DNA of 64,000 nt. Origin: Opitutia bacterium. Its GTDB lineage: Bacteria; Verrucomicrobiota; Verrucomicrobiia; Opitutales; Opitutaceae. The notes beneath the pieces were generated by a model. That model saw only the letters and a list, made by a program, of their open reading frames with translations, was not told the origin of the DNA and made no database searches. Position numbers and translations under genes: made by a program. Of this stretch, positions 1 to 8,681 are shown one piece after another. How positions within the stretch are numbered: the first letter of the stretch is position 1; each line of letters begins with the position of its first letter. The stretch spans positions 1 through 64,000 of the forward strand of contig CANFSZ010000002.1 of the NCBI GenBank assembly GCA_947449835.1, read 5' to 3'.

Positions 1-69
1 GAGACTCGGATTGACAGCGTTAGTCATTATCCGCTCAACTATCCCGTTCAGGCCCTCACTCACGCAACC

Positions 70-1908
70 ATGAATTCCGCCGAAGTATCCGCGCTCATCG
101 CCAAAAACCCGACGCTTAAGGCGTCCAAAGCCAAGTTGGAGGCCATGGAAGCGGACGCCTACGTGGTCCACCGCAGCTGGGGTTTTGGCCAAATCAAGCG
201 TTACGACGATGCCGCCCAAAAGCTCGTCATCGATTTCAAAGACAAGAAGGGCCACTCCATGGACCCTGCGTTCTGCATCAGCACGATGGAAGTCTTGCCC
301 GCCAAGCACCTCCTCGTTCGCAAAGAAACTGACACGCAGAAAATCAACGAGCTCATCGCGGATAATCCCGCCCAACTCTTGATCGAGACTCTCCAAGCTT
401 ACCCGAACAACGCCGCCACCGCCATCGAAATCGAGATCGTCCTTGCGCAGGTGCTCGGCGAAGAGAAATTCAAAAAATGGTGGGCGGCCGCCAAGAAACT
501 CATCGCCAAAGACGCCCGCATCCAAGTACCCGTCAAGAAGACCGAGTGCTACCTCATCCGCGAGACGCCCGTCTCCGCCGAAGACGAACTCGTTGAACAA
601 TTCAACGGCACCCGCTCCGCCCGTCGCCGCATCCTCCTCGCCGAGGAACTCGTCGACGGTTCCGACAAAGCCACGTCCCAAAAAGACCTCGCCTCCGTCC
701 TCGCCGGCCTCGCCACCTCCGTCCAAGAGAGCAACCAGCTCGACGCCGCCGAACGTCTCTACGGCGCCGCCATCCGCGACGATCTTGCCAGACTCGTCGG
801 CTCCGAGACCGCCTACGAACCTTCCCAGGCCAGCCTCATCGCCAACCAACGTGACCTCCCCGAGATCGCGGAAAAAATCCCCGTTCACTTCCAGAGCCGT
901 TTCCTTGAGCTTATCCTCGCCACGCACCCGATCGAGACCCGCGATATCGTTTTCGGCCTCCTCAAGGTCTCCCAAGGCAAGTTCACCACCGAGTGCATCA
1001 ACTTCCTCGTCGAGCAAGGCTACTCCGATGACCTCGCTGCCACCCTCACCCGCTGGCAGACCGAGCAAAATCTCCGCGCCCCCGTCCTCCTTTGGATCGT
1101 CAAGAACCGTCACTCGAAGAAATTCGCCAAGCTGCTCAACGATCTCATCACCCCGCGCCTCCTGAGCGCCGTCTTCTTCGCTATCGACTACGAAGCGCTC
1201 CAAGCCGCCAGCGCGCGCCGCATCCCGCTCGCCGATATCCTCTCCGAAGACACCGACCTCATCGCCGACCTTCTATCTACTGCCGATCCCGAGACCGCCC
1301 GCGATCTCGCGAACACGCTGATGCTGAACCAAGGCTTCGAGGAACTCACCAAAAAGTCCCTCCTCGCCCGCTTCATCAAAATCTTCCCCAAGATTCAGTC
1401 CCTCGTCGCCGCCGATGCCGAGAGCAAGGAAGAGCAACTCCTGGTCTCCCGCGCCTCCTACGAAGCCAAGCGCGCCGAATACGAATCCATCGTCTCCAAA
1501 GAGATTCCGGAAAACTCCAAAGCCATCGCCACCGCCCGAGAACACGGCGACCTTAAGGAAAACTCCGAATACAAGATGGCCAAGCAGGACCAGCAAGTCC
1601 TCATGGGCAAAAAGACCCTCCTCGAAAAAGACCTCGGCCGCGCCCGCATCACCGATTTCAAGGAAGCCTCCACCGAGCAGGTCAGCGTCGGTAGCGTTGT
1701 CACGGTCCGCGCCGCCAGCGGCCAGACCACCTACACGCTCCTCGGCGTCTGGGACGGCAACCCCGACAAGAATATCCTCTCCTACAAGACCCCGATGGGC
1801 GCCGCACTCCTCGGCAAGAAAGTCGGAGACACCGTCAAAGTGAAGACCGGTACCTCCGAAGACAGCTACGCGATCGTCACCATCGCACGCTACGTCGACT
1901 CGCTATAA
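70..1908 (+). CDS. greA: Long-form GreA/GreB-family transcript cleavage factor
   Basis: Rescues backtracked RNA polymerase by stimulating cleavage of the nascent RNA. The C-terminal third (about residues 455-612) is a full Gre factor: a coiled-coil hairpin whose tip carries HGDLKENSEY (about 492-501, with the conserved Asp and Glu that reach the polymerase active site), then the FKBP-like domain. The preceding 450 residues are unlike E. coli GreA (158 aa): a small beta-rich segment near residues 30-85 (HRSWGFGQIKRYD) and then mostly helical sequence suggesting repeats. Very long GreA proteins are known in Chlamydia and other PVC bacteria, so the length supports the taxonomic reading. ATG at 70 is the first start in frame. 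A strong terminator follows, so the gene is probably monocistronic. The role of the N-terminal part is unknown. Confidence 0.93.
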   Translation: MNSAEVSALIAKNPTLKASKAKLEAMEADAYVVHRSWGFGQIKRYDDAAQKLVIDFKDKKGHSMDPAFCISTMEVLPAKHLLVRKETDTQKINELIADNPAQLLIETLQAYPNNAATAIEIEIVLAQVLGEEKFKKWWAAAKKLIAKDARIQVPVKKTECYLIRETPVSAEDELVEQFNGTRSARRRILLAEELVDGSDKATSQKDLASVLAGLATSVQESNQLDAAERLYGAAIRDDLARLVGSETAYEPSQASLIANQRDLPEIAEKIPVHFQSRFLELILATHPIETRDIVFGLLKVSQGKFTTECINFLVEQGYSDDLAATLTRWQTEQNLRAPVLLWIVKNRHSKKFAKLLNDLITPRLLSAVFFAIDYEALQAASARRIPLADILSEDTDLIADLLSTADPETARDLANTLMLNQGFEELTKKSLLARFIKIFPKIQSLVAADAESKEEQLLVSRASYEAKRAEYESIVSKEIPENSKAIATAREHGDLKENSEYKMAKQDQQVLMGKKTLLEKDLGRARITDFKEASTEQVSVGSVVTVRAASGQTTYTLLGVWDGNPDKNILSYKTPMGAALLGKKVGDTVKVKTGTSEDSYAIVTIARYVDSL

Positions 1909-1930
1909 GTCTTAAGTCCTCCTTCCCCCA

Positions 1931-1963
1931 AACCCGACCCCTTCACCGGCGGTCGGGTTTTTT
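1931..1963 (+). terminator. Rho-independent terminator after greA
   Basis: Arms AACCCGACC (1931-1939) and GGTCGGGTT (1951-1959) are perfectly complementary, with an 11-base loop and a run of T ending at 1963. It lies 22 bases past the greA stop. Confidence 0.85.
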
Positions 1964-1980
1964 ATGCCCCGCCTACGCCA

Positions 1981-2949
1981 TTGCCACGCAGCATCGTTTC
2001 TCCACCTTCCCTCCTTGTGAACGCTTCGTGGGACATCCTCAAAACCCTTTCCGACCCCACCCGCCTGCGCCTGCTCGCCCTCGTGCTCCACGAGGAACTC
2101 TCCGTCGCCGAGCTCCAGGAGATCCTCGGCATGGGCCAGTCGCGCATCTCTTCCCAGCTCGCCCTACTCCGCCAAGCCGGCCTCGTCTCCGACCGCCGCG
2201 AGGGCAAAAAAGCGTTTTACTCCCTTCGCGCCAGCCTCAGCCCCGCTTCCCTCAACTTGCTGCGAGCCGCCGTCGCCTCGGTCGCGACGCTCCCCGAGCT
2301 CACCGACGACCGCACCAACCTCGAGCGCATCCTCCAAAAGCGCCGCCGCACGCAGGAACAGTATTTTAACCTCATCGCTGGCCGGCTCGGGAAAAACTAT
2401 TGCCCCGGCCGCTCGTGGGAAGCCATCGGTCACCTCGCCCTGCGCCTCACCCCGGCGATCACCATCGCCGACCTCGGCGCCGGCGAAGGTCTCGTCTCGC
2501 AACTCCTCGCCCAGCGCGCCGCCCAGGTCTGGTGTATTGATAATTCTCCGCGCATGGTCGAAGTCGGCACCGAGCTCGCCGCCAAAAACGGCCTCGCCAA
2601 CCTCGCCTACAAACTCGGCGACATCGAACACGTCCCGTTGGCCGATGCTTCCGTGGACCTCGCGATCCTGAGTCAAGCGCTCCACCACGCCCAACACCCG
2701 CAACGCGCCGTCGCCGAAGCCTACCGCATCCTCAAACCCGGTGGCCAAGTCCTGATCCTCGACCTCGCCGAGCACACGTTTGAAAAAGCGCGCGATCTCT
2801 ACGCCGACGTCTGGCTCGGCTTCAAAGAGAGCGCGTTGCACGGCTTCCTGAAGACCGCCGGTTTCCACCAAGTCGAAGTCGCCACCGTCGCCGTCGAAAC
2901 CACCGAGCCGTTTTTCGAAACGCTGCTCGCGAGCGGCGTGAAAAACTAA
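1981..2949 (+). CDS. ArsR-family regulator fused to a SAM-dependent methyltransferase
   Basis: Two-domain protein, up to 322 aa. Residues 13-95 form an ArsR/SmtB-type winged helix (ILKTLSDPTRLRLL, then the recognition region GMGQSRISSQLALLRQAGLV). Residues about 140-320 form a class I methyltransferase with the SAM motif DLGAGEG (about 164-170) and the UbiE-like stretch LSQALHHAQHPQRAVAEAYR. No metal-binding cysteine cluster is evident in the HTH part, so metal sensing is unlikely. Fusions of this kind are known and are often found near methionine or S-adenosylmethionine genes, but none lies next to this one. The start is uncertain: TTG at 1981 is the longest, and GTG at 2017 begins just before the HTH and fits the family better. 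The substrate of the methyltransferase part is unknown; it may act as the sensor for SAM or SAH. Confidence 0.85.
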   Translation: MPRSIVSPPSLLVNASWDILKTLSDPTRLRLLALVLHEELSVAELQEILGMGQSRISSQLALLRQAGLVSDRREGKKAFYSLRASLSPASLNLLRAAVASVATLPELTDDRTNLERILQKRRRTQEQYFNLIAGRLGKNYCPGRSWEAIGHLALRLTPAITIADLGAGEGLVSQLLAQRAAQVWCIDNSPRMVEVGTELAAKNGLANLAYKLGDIEHVPLADASVDLAILSQALHHAQHPQRAVAEAYRILKPGGQVLILDLAEHTFEKARDLYADVWLGFKESALHGFLKTAGFHQVEVATVAVETTEPFFETLLASGVKN

Positions 2950-3001
2950 GGTTTTCGCAGCCTTGATTATTCAATGCCCGAAGATGGCCGACTAAATCTA
3001 G

Positions 3002-3020
3002 CCTAGCTCTTGCCCTAGCT
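3002..3020. promoter_or_regulatory. CTAG-containing direct repeat upstream of the orphan binding protein
   Basis: CCTAGCT (3002-3008) and CCCTAGCT (3013-3020) are separated by four bases; a further CTAG lies at 2998-3001. The same arrangement, CCTAGYT, four bases, CCCTAGYT, recurs at 13160-13190 ahead of the liv operon. It ends 40 bases before the ATG at 3061. It is a candidate shared operator; the assignment is inference from the matching spacing. Confidence 0.45.
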
Positions 3021-3060
3021 GTTTTCGCCACAACTCGTTTTCGCGATCACCCTCGATTTT

Positions 3061-4197
3061 ATGCCCGCTCTTTTGCGCCCCCTTTTCGTCGTGTGTTGCT
3101 GCGTCTTGGTTTCTCTCGCCCGTGCGGCGGCGCCGGCGGGGGAGCCGATAAAAATCGGTTTCTTCATGTCGATCACGGGGCGCGACGCTTCCTTTGGCGA
3201 AGCGGCGCTGCGCGGGGCGCGGCTCGCCATCGACGATCTCAACGCCGCGGGCGGCATCCTCGGCCGACCCGTTGAACTTGTCGTCGAGGACAACCGTTCC
3301 CTCGCCGGGGAATCCGCCACGGCCGCCAAGAAACTCATCGGTCGCGACAAGGTCATCGCGCTAGTCGGCGAATGCGCTTCATCCCGCACCCTCGAAGCTG
3401 CACCCGTCGCTCAACTCGCGGGCGTCCCGCTCGTCACACCCGCGTCCACCAATCCCCGCGTGACCGCCGTCGGCGATAGCATCTTCCGCGTGTGTTTTGC
3501 CGATCCCTTCCAAGGCGCGGTGCTCGCGACGTACGCCTGGAAAACCCTCGGCCTGCGCCGCGCGGCGCTCCTCATCGACGCCTCGGCCAGTTACTCCGTC
3601 GGGCTCGCGGAGGTCTTTGCCAAAACCTTCACCGCGCTGGGCGGCGAGGTCGTCGCCTCGCAAAAGTACGCCGGCGGCGACAAAGATTTCCGCGCCCAAC
3701 TCACCGCGATCCGCGCGACCCGCGCCGATGCGATCTTTCTCCCCGGCTACTACGTCGAAGCCGGACTCGCCGCCCAACAATCCCGCGAACTCGGCCTCCA
3801 CGCGACACTGCTCGGCGGCGATGGTTTCGAAGCGCCGCAACTCCTGGAGATCGGCGGGCCGGCACTCGAAGGCACGGTGTATTCCACGCATTACTCCGCC
3901 GAAAGCGCCGCGCCCGCCTCGCGCCGCTTCGTCACCGCTTACACCGCCCGCCACGGCTCCGCGCCCGTCGGACTCGCCGCGCTCACTTACGATGCGGTCA
4001 ATCTCATCGCCGACGCCGCTCGCCGCGCGGGTTCGACCGAGCGTAGCGCGTTGAAACAAGCGCTCGCGGCGACGCGGGATTTTCCCGGCGTGACGGGCCG
4101 CACCACGCTCGACGAAAACCGCGACGCGCTGAAAGACGCCGCCATCATCGCCGTGCGCGGCGGCCGTTGCGTATTTGTCGAATCCATCCGCCCGTAA
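3061..4197 (+). CDS. Orphan periplasmic branched-chain amino-acid-type ABC binding protein
   Basis: A 378-aa type I periplasmic binding protein of the LivJ/LivK family. An N-terminal signal peptide (about 1-22, ending in ARA) is followed by IKIGFFMSITGRDASFGEAA, the typical first strand of the family. The ligand-site loops are recognisable: GECASSRTLEAAP and TPASTNPRVT (the Thr aligns with Thr102 of E. coli LivJ), and GGDGFEAPQL in the second lobe. It stands alone with no transporter genes beside it, but is clearly paralogous to the three binding proteins at 13345-16809 and shares a CTAG repeat with that operon upstream. It probably feeds LivHMGF encoded 13 kb away; this is inference. ATG at 3061 gives the signal peptide directly. 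Confidence 0.9.
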   Translation: MPALLRPLFVVCCCVLVSLARAAAPAGEPIKIGFFMSITGRDASFGEAALRGARLAIDDLNAAGGILGRPVELVVEDNRSLAGESATAAKKLIGRDKVIALVGECASSRTLEAAPVAQLAGVPLVTPASTNPRVTAVGDSIFRVCFADPFQGAVLATYAWKTLGLRRAALLIDASASYSVGLAEVFAKTFTALGGEVVASQKYAGGDKDFRAQLTAIRATRADAIFLPGYYVEAGLAAQQSRELGLHATLLGGDGFEAPQLLEIGGPALEGTVYSTHYSAESAAPASRRFVTAYTARHGSAPVGLAALTYDAVNLIADAARRAGSTERSALKQALAATRDFPGVTGRTTLDENRDALKDAAIIAVRGGRCVFVESIRP

Positions 4198-4228
4198 CGC
4201 GCGAACGTTGCGCGGGGAAAGCTGGCGG

Positions 4229-4268
4229 TTTAAAAACCCCTTGGCGTCGCCGCCGGATTCCTCGACGC
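4229..4268 (+). promoter_or_regulatory. Promoter-like block upstream of aroA, shared with 37588-37630
   Basis: Contains a TTTAAAAA-type stretch, then the 15-mer CCCCTTGGCGTCGCC (4237-4251) and GACGCT (4263-4268). The same 15-mer, with GACGCT at the same distance (TTGGCG, 16 bases, GACGCT), lies upstream of the gene at 37637. The spacing matches a sigma-70 promoter, with TTGGCG as -35. It ends 12 bases before the aroA ATG. Confidence 0.4.
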
Positions 4269-4280
4269 TTACTGCTCGTC

Positions 4281-5624
4281 ATGGCCTTGCCCGATCTCCT
4301 CCCGATCACGCCCTTCACCCGCCCCGTGCGCGGCGAGGTCGTCGTGCCCGGCTCCAAAAGTCTCACCAACCGCGCGCTTTTGCTCGCGGCGCTCAGCGAT
4401 CGCCCGGTCACGCTTACCGGTGCGCTGTTCAGTGAAGACACGCGCCTCATGGCTGAAGCGTTGCGCCAGCTCGGCTTGAGCGTCACCGCCGACGAAACCG
4501 CCCTCACCGTGCGCGTCGCCGATCAAGCGCAGGCCTTCGCCGCCACGACCGCGCCCGTGGAATTGTTTGTTGGCCTCGCCGGCACCGCGGCCCGGTTTCT
4601 CACGGCGCTGTGCGCTGCGGCACCGCGGGGAGTTTACCGGATCGACGGCATCCCGCAGATGCGGAAACGCCCGATGCGCGCCCTGATCGAGGCATTGCGC
4701 GGCCTCGGCGCGGACATTCGGTGCCTGGGCGAAGAAGGGTTTTTCCCGATTGAAATCCACGCGCACGGGCTGCGCGGCGGAACGGTGAACCTCGACGCCA
4801 GCGAGAGCAGCCAACTCCTTTCCGCGCTGCTGATGGTCGCGCCGCTCGCCTCCGGCCCGGTCGAAGTCGCGCTCACCGCCGAAGTGCGCCGGCCCTTCGT
4901 GGAAATGACGACGCGCCTCATGGCGGAATTTGGCTACAAGCTCGACGCGCAAACTCGCAGCGAGACCTTTGTGCTCAAGCCAGGGCGCTACGAAGCGCCG
5001 GCGCGCTACGCGATCGAACCGGACGCCACGGCGGCGAGCTATTTTTTGGCGTTGCCGCTCGTCACCGGCGGAGCGCTGCATCTGCCCTTTCTGCGCGCGC
5101 CCGGCGCGGGGCTACAGGGCGACACACATTTCGCCGACGTGCTCGTGCGCGTGGGCGCGACGATCCGCCCAAGCTCGCGCGGCCTCGATACCAGCTTCGC
5201 GCAGACGACGATGCAGCGCGGCGTGACGCAGGATTTCTCGGAGTTTTCCGATACGTTTCTCACGCTCGCCGCCCTCTCGCCGCTCCTCGCCGGCCCCACG
5301 CACATCTCGGGCATCGCGCACACGCGTAAACAAGAAACCGACCGCGTCGCCGGCATGGCCCGCGAGCTCACCCGCCTCGGCCAGCACGTGATCGAAACAC
5401 CCGACGCCCTCGAGATCGCGCCGCGCTACCTGCGCAGCGGGGAAACGATCGAGACGTACGGCGACCATCGTTTCGCCATGAGTTTTGCGATTCTGGGCTG
5501 CCTCGATCTGCGCGGCGACGGCCAGCCTTGGCTCACGATCAAAGACCCCGGCTGTTGCGCCAAAACCTTTCCGCACTTTTTCGAGTTGCTGGAAACCGTC
5601 CGCCAAAATTCGTTCGCCTCCTGA
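4281..5624 (+). CDS. aroA: 3-phosphoshikimate 1-carboxyvinyltransferase (EPSP synthase)
   Basis: Transfers the enolpyruvyl group of PEP to shikimate-3-phosphate, the sixth step of the shikimate pathway. The 447-aa length is normal. Visible motifs are PGSKSLTNRA (about 23-32, shikimate-3-phosphate and PEP binding), GLAGTAARF (about 96-104, where many enzymes have NAGT), the arginine-containing RKQETDRVAGMA near residue 350, and GDHRFAMSFA (about 394-403). The start is ATG at 4281; the upstream in-frame extension has no homology character and would cross the promoter-like block. The stop overlaps the ATG of cmk by one base (TGATG), and plsC follows with a four-base overlap, so the three genes form one translationally coupled unit. 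The aroA-cmk neighbourhood is common in bacteria. Confidence 0.96.
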   Translation: MALPDLLPITPFTRPVRGEVVVPGSKSLTNRALLLAALSDRPVTLTGALFSEDTRLMAEALRQLGLSVTADETALTVRVADQAQAFAATTAPVELFVGLAGTAARFLTALCAAAPRGVYRIDGIPQMRKRPMRALIEALRGLGADIRCLGEEGFFPIEIHAHGLRGGTVNLDASESSQLLSALLMVAPLASGPVEVALTAEVRRPFVEMTTRLMAEFGYKLDAQTRSETFVLKPGRYEAPARYAIEPDATAASYFLALPLVTGGALHLPFLRAPGAGLQGDTHFADVLVRVGATIRPSSRGLDTSFAQTTMQRGVTQDFSEFSDTFLTLAALSPLLAGPTHISGIAHTRKQETDRVAGMARELTRLGQHVIETPDALEIAPRYLRSGETIETYGDHRFAMSFAILGCLDLRGDGQPWLTIKDPGCCAKTFPHFFELLETVRQNSFAS

Positions 5625-6289
5625 TGCCCAGCTCACCCTTCCTCATCGTCGCCATCGACGGCGGCGCCGCCTCGGGCAAATCGTCCACCTCACGCACCCT
5701 TAGCGAACGTTTCCACCTGCTCCACGCCGATACCGGTTCGTACTACCGCGCCGTCACCGCCGAGCTCCTGCGCCGCCACGTGACGCCCGAAGATATCAAC
5801 GGCGTCGAGGCAGCGCTCGCCGCCGTGACCTTCACCACGCGCGTCACCGGTCGCAACGCCGAGATCGAACTCAGCGGTCACACGATTCCTGATACTGAAA
5901 TCCGCAGCGCCGAAGTCACCGCGCACGTCGCGCGTTTCGCCGCGATTCCGGCCGTGCGCGCCGCGCTGCTCGATTACCAACGCGGCCAAGCCGACACCGC
6001 GCGCCGTGATGGTTTTCGCGGGCTCGTGATGGAAGGCCGAGACATCGGCTCGAAAATTTTTCCCGACGCTGACTTTCGCTTTTTCCTCTTTGCTGATCCC
6101 GTCGAACGCGCCCGTCGGCGCGAACAACAAGGCCTCCAAGACCAAGTCGCCAAACGCGACACGCTCGACAGCCAACGCCTCCAAGAAAGCCTGCAAGGCG
6201 CGGTGCTGATCGACGGCACGCACCTGACGTTGGCCGAGGTCGTCGATACCATCGCTGCGCCCATCGCCGCCAAATTCGCCTCCGCATGA
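5624..6289 (+). CDS. cmk: Cytidylate kinase
   Basis: Phosphorylates CMP and dCMP with ATP. The 221-aa protein has the P-loop GGAASGKSS near residues 11-19, the DTGSYYRA segment that follows it in this family, and MEGRDIGSKIFPDADFRFFL (about 135-154) with the family Arg-Asp pair and the lid-adjacent strand. The start is ATG at 5624, which shares its A with the aroA stop codon; the longer in-frame extension lies inside aroA and is not credible. Second gene of the aroA-cmk-plsC unit. In many bacteria cmk is instead followed by rpsA; here an acyltransferase takes that position, as in several Gram-positives. Confidence 0.95.
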   Translation: MPSSPFLIVAIDGGAASGKSSTSRTLSERFHLLHADTGSYYRAVTAELLRRHVTPEDINGVEAALAAVTFTTRVTGRNAEIELSGHTIPDTEIRSAEVTAHVARFAAIPAVRAALLDYQRGQADTARRDGFRGLVMEGRDIGSKIFPDADFRFFLFADPVERARRREQQGLQDQVAKRDTLDSQRLQESLQGAVLIDGTHLTLAEVVDTIAAPIAAKFASA

Positions 6290-6948
6290 GCCGCGCCTTT
6301 CCCCAAGTCGAGATGGAGCCGGTTTACGGCTTTTTTCACTACGTCTCCCACGTCGTCTACGGCATGTGGTTTCGAGGCGAAGTGATCGGTTTAGAAAATC
6401 TTCCCGCGGACGGCGCGTACCTGATCGCGGCGAGTCACGCCAGTCTGCTCGACCCGCCCTTCGTGGGCTCGCAGTTGCCCAAACAAGTTTCGTTTTTCGC
6501 CCGCAAAACGCTTTGGAAACCCGGACTCGCCGCGTGGTGGCTTGATGCCGTCGGCACGATTCCCGTGGACCGCGACGGCGGCGCGGATGTCACCGCGATC
6601 AAACGCGTGCTCGGAGCGCTGAAGAAAAACAAAGTTGTGATTTTATTTCCCGAAGGCACGCGCTCACCCGATGGAAATCTGCAAACGCCGAAGCCGGGTG
6701 TCGGGATGTTGGCTTCACGCGCGCAAGTGCCCGTCGTGCCCGTGCGGCTTTTCGGGTCGTACGAAGCCTTTGGTCGCAGCGGCAAACTGATTCCGGGCAC
6801 GCCGGTGTCGTTGGTGTTTGGTCCGGCCCTCGCGCCGAGCGACTACGATCACGCCACGGACCCAAAAGATCAGCGTTATCAACGCGCGGCCGAGCGCATC
6901 ATGGCGAAGATCGCCGCGCTCGAAGCACCACGCATCACGATCATCTGA
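6286..6948 (+). CDS. plsC: 1-acyl-sn-glycerol-3-phosphate acyltransferase (PlsC family)
   Basis: Adds the second acyl chain to lysophosphatidic acid in membrane phospholipid synthesis. The 220-aa protein has the catalytic HX4D motif in ASHASLLDPP (His about 51), the substrate-binding FPEGTRSPDG (about 121-130) and PVVPVRLFG further on, all in the expected order. The start overlaps the cmk stop as ATGA, so translation is probably coupled. Its position after cmk links phospholipid and CDP-precursor supply. Whether it prefers acyl-ACP or acyl-CoA cannot be told from the sequence. Confidence 0.93.
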   Translation: MSRAFPQVEMEPVYGFFHYVSHVVYGMWFRGEVIGLENLPADGAYLIAASHASLLDPPFVGSQLPKQVSFFARKTLWKPGLAAWWLDAVGTIPVDRDGGADVTAIKRVLGALKKNKVVILFPEGTRSPDGNLQTPKPGVGMLASRAQVPVVPVRLFGSYEAFGRSGKLIPGTPVSLVFGPALAPSDYDHATDPKDQRYQRAAERIMAKIAALEAPRITII

Positions 6949-6998
6949 GCGGCGGCGCGAGCGAAGGATCAGTAAGAGGAACTAGGTTCTGTCGGAAA

Positions 6999-7964
6999 TC
7001 AGCGTAGCCCGCTCGCCTTGCGAGCGCGGCTGATCACTTGCTCGGCCACGGCGCGGGCGCGTTGGGCGCCGTCGCGCAGCACAGCTTCGACGTGATCGAG
7101 ATTCGCCGCGAGTTCGGCGCGGCGCGCGCGGGCGACGGCGAAGTAATTCCAATAGTGCTCAAACAGCGCTTTCTTCAAATCACCGTAGCCGAGGCCGCCG
7201 GCACGGAGACGGTTTTCGTAGTCGAGCACCACTTCGGGCGTGGCGAAAAACTTCAGGAGTTGGATCGCGAGGTTTTGGTCGGCGTCGGGCTTGGGCTCGG
7301 CGGGGGTGCGCGAGTCCATCATGATACCCATGATTTTTTTGCGGAGCGCTTTCTCGTCACCGAAGATCTCGATCGTGTTGCCGTAGCTCTTGGACATTTT
7401 CTGGCCATCGAGTCCGGGGATCACGGCGACCTCGTCGCGGATCTCGGACTCGGGCACGACGAGCGTTTCGCCGTAGGCTTCGTTGAACTTGATCGCCATG
7501 TCGCGCGTCATCTCGACGTGCTGTTTCTGATCGCGGCCGACGGGCACGCGGTGCGTGTCGTATAGCAAAATATCCGCCGCCATGAGCACGGGATACGCGA
7601 AGAGACCGAAGTTGGGCGAGATGCCTTTGGCTGTTTTGTCTTTGTAACTATGGGCGCGTTCCATGAGGCCCATCGGCGTGAGCGTGCCAAGCATCCACAT
7701 GAGTTCGCAGACTTCGGGCACATCGCTTTGGCGCCAGAACACGCTGGTCTTGGGATCAAGACCGCAGGCGAGCCAATCGAGCGCGATGCCGAGGGTGTTT
7801 TTGCGGCGCTCCACCGGATCGGTGACGGTCGTCATCGAGTGGTAATCGGCGATGAAGTAAAAACAGTCGCCGCGCGTCTGCGCGTCGATGGCGGGTCGCA
7901 TCGCGCCGAAATAATTGCCGATATGGAGCGTGCCCGAGGGCGTGATGCCGGTGAGTGTGCGCAT
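6999..7964 (-). CDS. trpS: Tryptophanyl-tRNA synthetase
   Basis: Class I aminoacyl-tRNA synthetase that charges tRNA-Trp. The 321-aa protein carries the HIGH-type signature as TLHIGN (residues 12-17, after the family start TGITPSG) and the KMSKS loop as GQKMSKSYGN (about 188-197), which are the catalytic elements of the family. Length is normal for bacterial TrpRS. It is the distal gene of a minus-strand pair, starting 36 bases after the stop of the beta-helix protein gene, and it converges with plsC across a 50-base gap that shows no obvious terminator hairpin. Confidence 0.96.
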   Translation of the reverse strand: MRTLTGITPSGTLHIGNYFGAMRPAIDAQTRGDCFYFIADYHSMTTVTDPVERRKNTLGIALDWLACGLDPKTSVFWRQSDVPEVCELMWMLGTLTPMGLMERAHSYKDKTAKGISPNFGLFAYPVLMAADILLYDTHRVPVGRDQKQHVEMTRDMAIKFNEAYGETLVVPESEIRDEVAVIPGLDGQKMSKSYGNTIEIFGDEKALRKKIMGIMMDSRTPAEPKPDADQNLAIQLLKFFATPEVVLDYENRLRAGGLGYGDLKKALFEHYWNYFAVARARRAELAANLDHVEAVLRDGAQRARAVAEQVISRARKASGLR

Positions 7965-8000
7965 GAAAAAACGGAGCTTCGGGGAGGTGGCGCCGCGGCG

Positions 8001-8681
8001 TCAATCCCGCCGCGGGAGGTGGGTCACGCCGCCGCGGGATTTGGCGATCGTGGCGGGCGGGAGATAACCGGCAAAAGCCACGGTGGGCATCACGAGCGCG
8101 CGCTGACCGAGGACCGTGCCGGGGTTGAGTACGGCGTTGCAACCGACCTCAGCCGCATCGCCGAGGATGGCGCCAAATTTGCGCAGGCCGGTTTCATAGA
8201 CCGTCTCGGGCGTGCGCACGATGACGGGCTTTTGGTCGAGCCGGAGGTTGGAACAAATCGCACCGGCGCCGAGGTGCGCGTGGTTGCCGATGATCGAGTC
8301 GCCGACGTAGCTGAAATGCGGCACTTGAGCGTGATCGAGCAGGAGCGCGTTTTTGAATTCACAGGCGTTGCCCAACACGCCGTGGGCGCCGACGATGACA
8401 TTGCCGCGAATATAAGCACCGGGCCGAATCTCAGTTCCTGCGCCAATCCACGCCGGCCCGATGATCGTGGCGTAGGCCGGAAGTTTTACCGACGGGTGAA
8501 TGTAGACATTGCCCTCAACGTGCACGCCGGGCGGACGCGTCGCCTGCGGTTGCGAGAAATCCTGCGCGGCGAGGGCCGGCGCGATGCGTTTCAACCATTC
8601 CCACGGGGCGACATCACCTGGAAAATGTGCGGCAAACGAAACGAGCGAGGCCGGCAGGCTGAAAAAATCGGAAGCTTTCAT
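8001..8681 (-). CDS. Left-handed beta-helix protein, GlmU C-terminal-like acyl/nucleotidyltransferase
   Basis: A 226-aa protein made almost wholly of hexapeptide-type repeats between about residues 55 and 205 (for example IIGPAWIGAGTEIRPGAYIR, VIVGAHGVLGNACEFKNALL and SIIGNHAHLGAGAICSNLRL). This is the left-handed beta-helix fold of the GlmU C-terminal domain and relatives that acetylate or bind nucleotide sugars. The N-terminal nucleotidyltransferase domain of GlmU is absent; only about 50 residues precede the helix. It probably acts on a sugar nucleotide or is an acyltransferase, but the substrate cannot be assigned. It is upstream of trpS on the same strand and may be cotranscribed. Confidence 0.8.
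   Translation of the reverse strand: MKASDFFSLPASLVSFAAHFPGDVAPWEWLKRIAPALAAQDFSQPQATRPPGVHVEGNVYIHPSVKLPAYATIIGPAWIGAGTEIRPGAYIRGNVIVGAHGVLGNACEFKNALLLDHAQVPHFSYVGDSIIGNHAHLGAGAICSNLRLDQKPVIVRTPETVYETGLRKFGAILGDAAEVGCNAVLNPGTVLGQRALVMPTVAFAGYLPPATIAKSRGGVTHLPRRD

Noticed and set aside
11-40. TTGACA at 11-16 as a greA promoter
   Set aside because: No acceptable -10 box occurs at 16-18 bases; the window begins too close to judge the upstream sequence.
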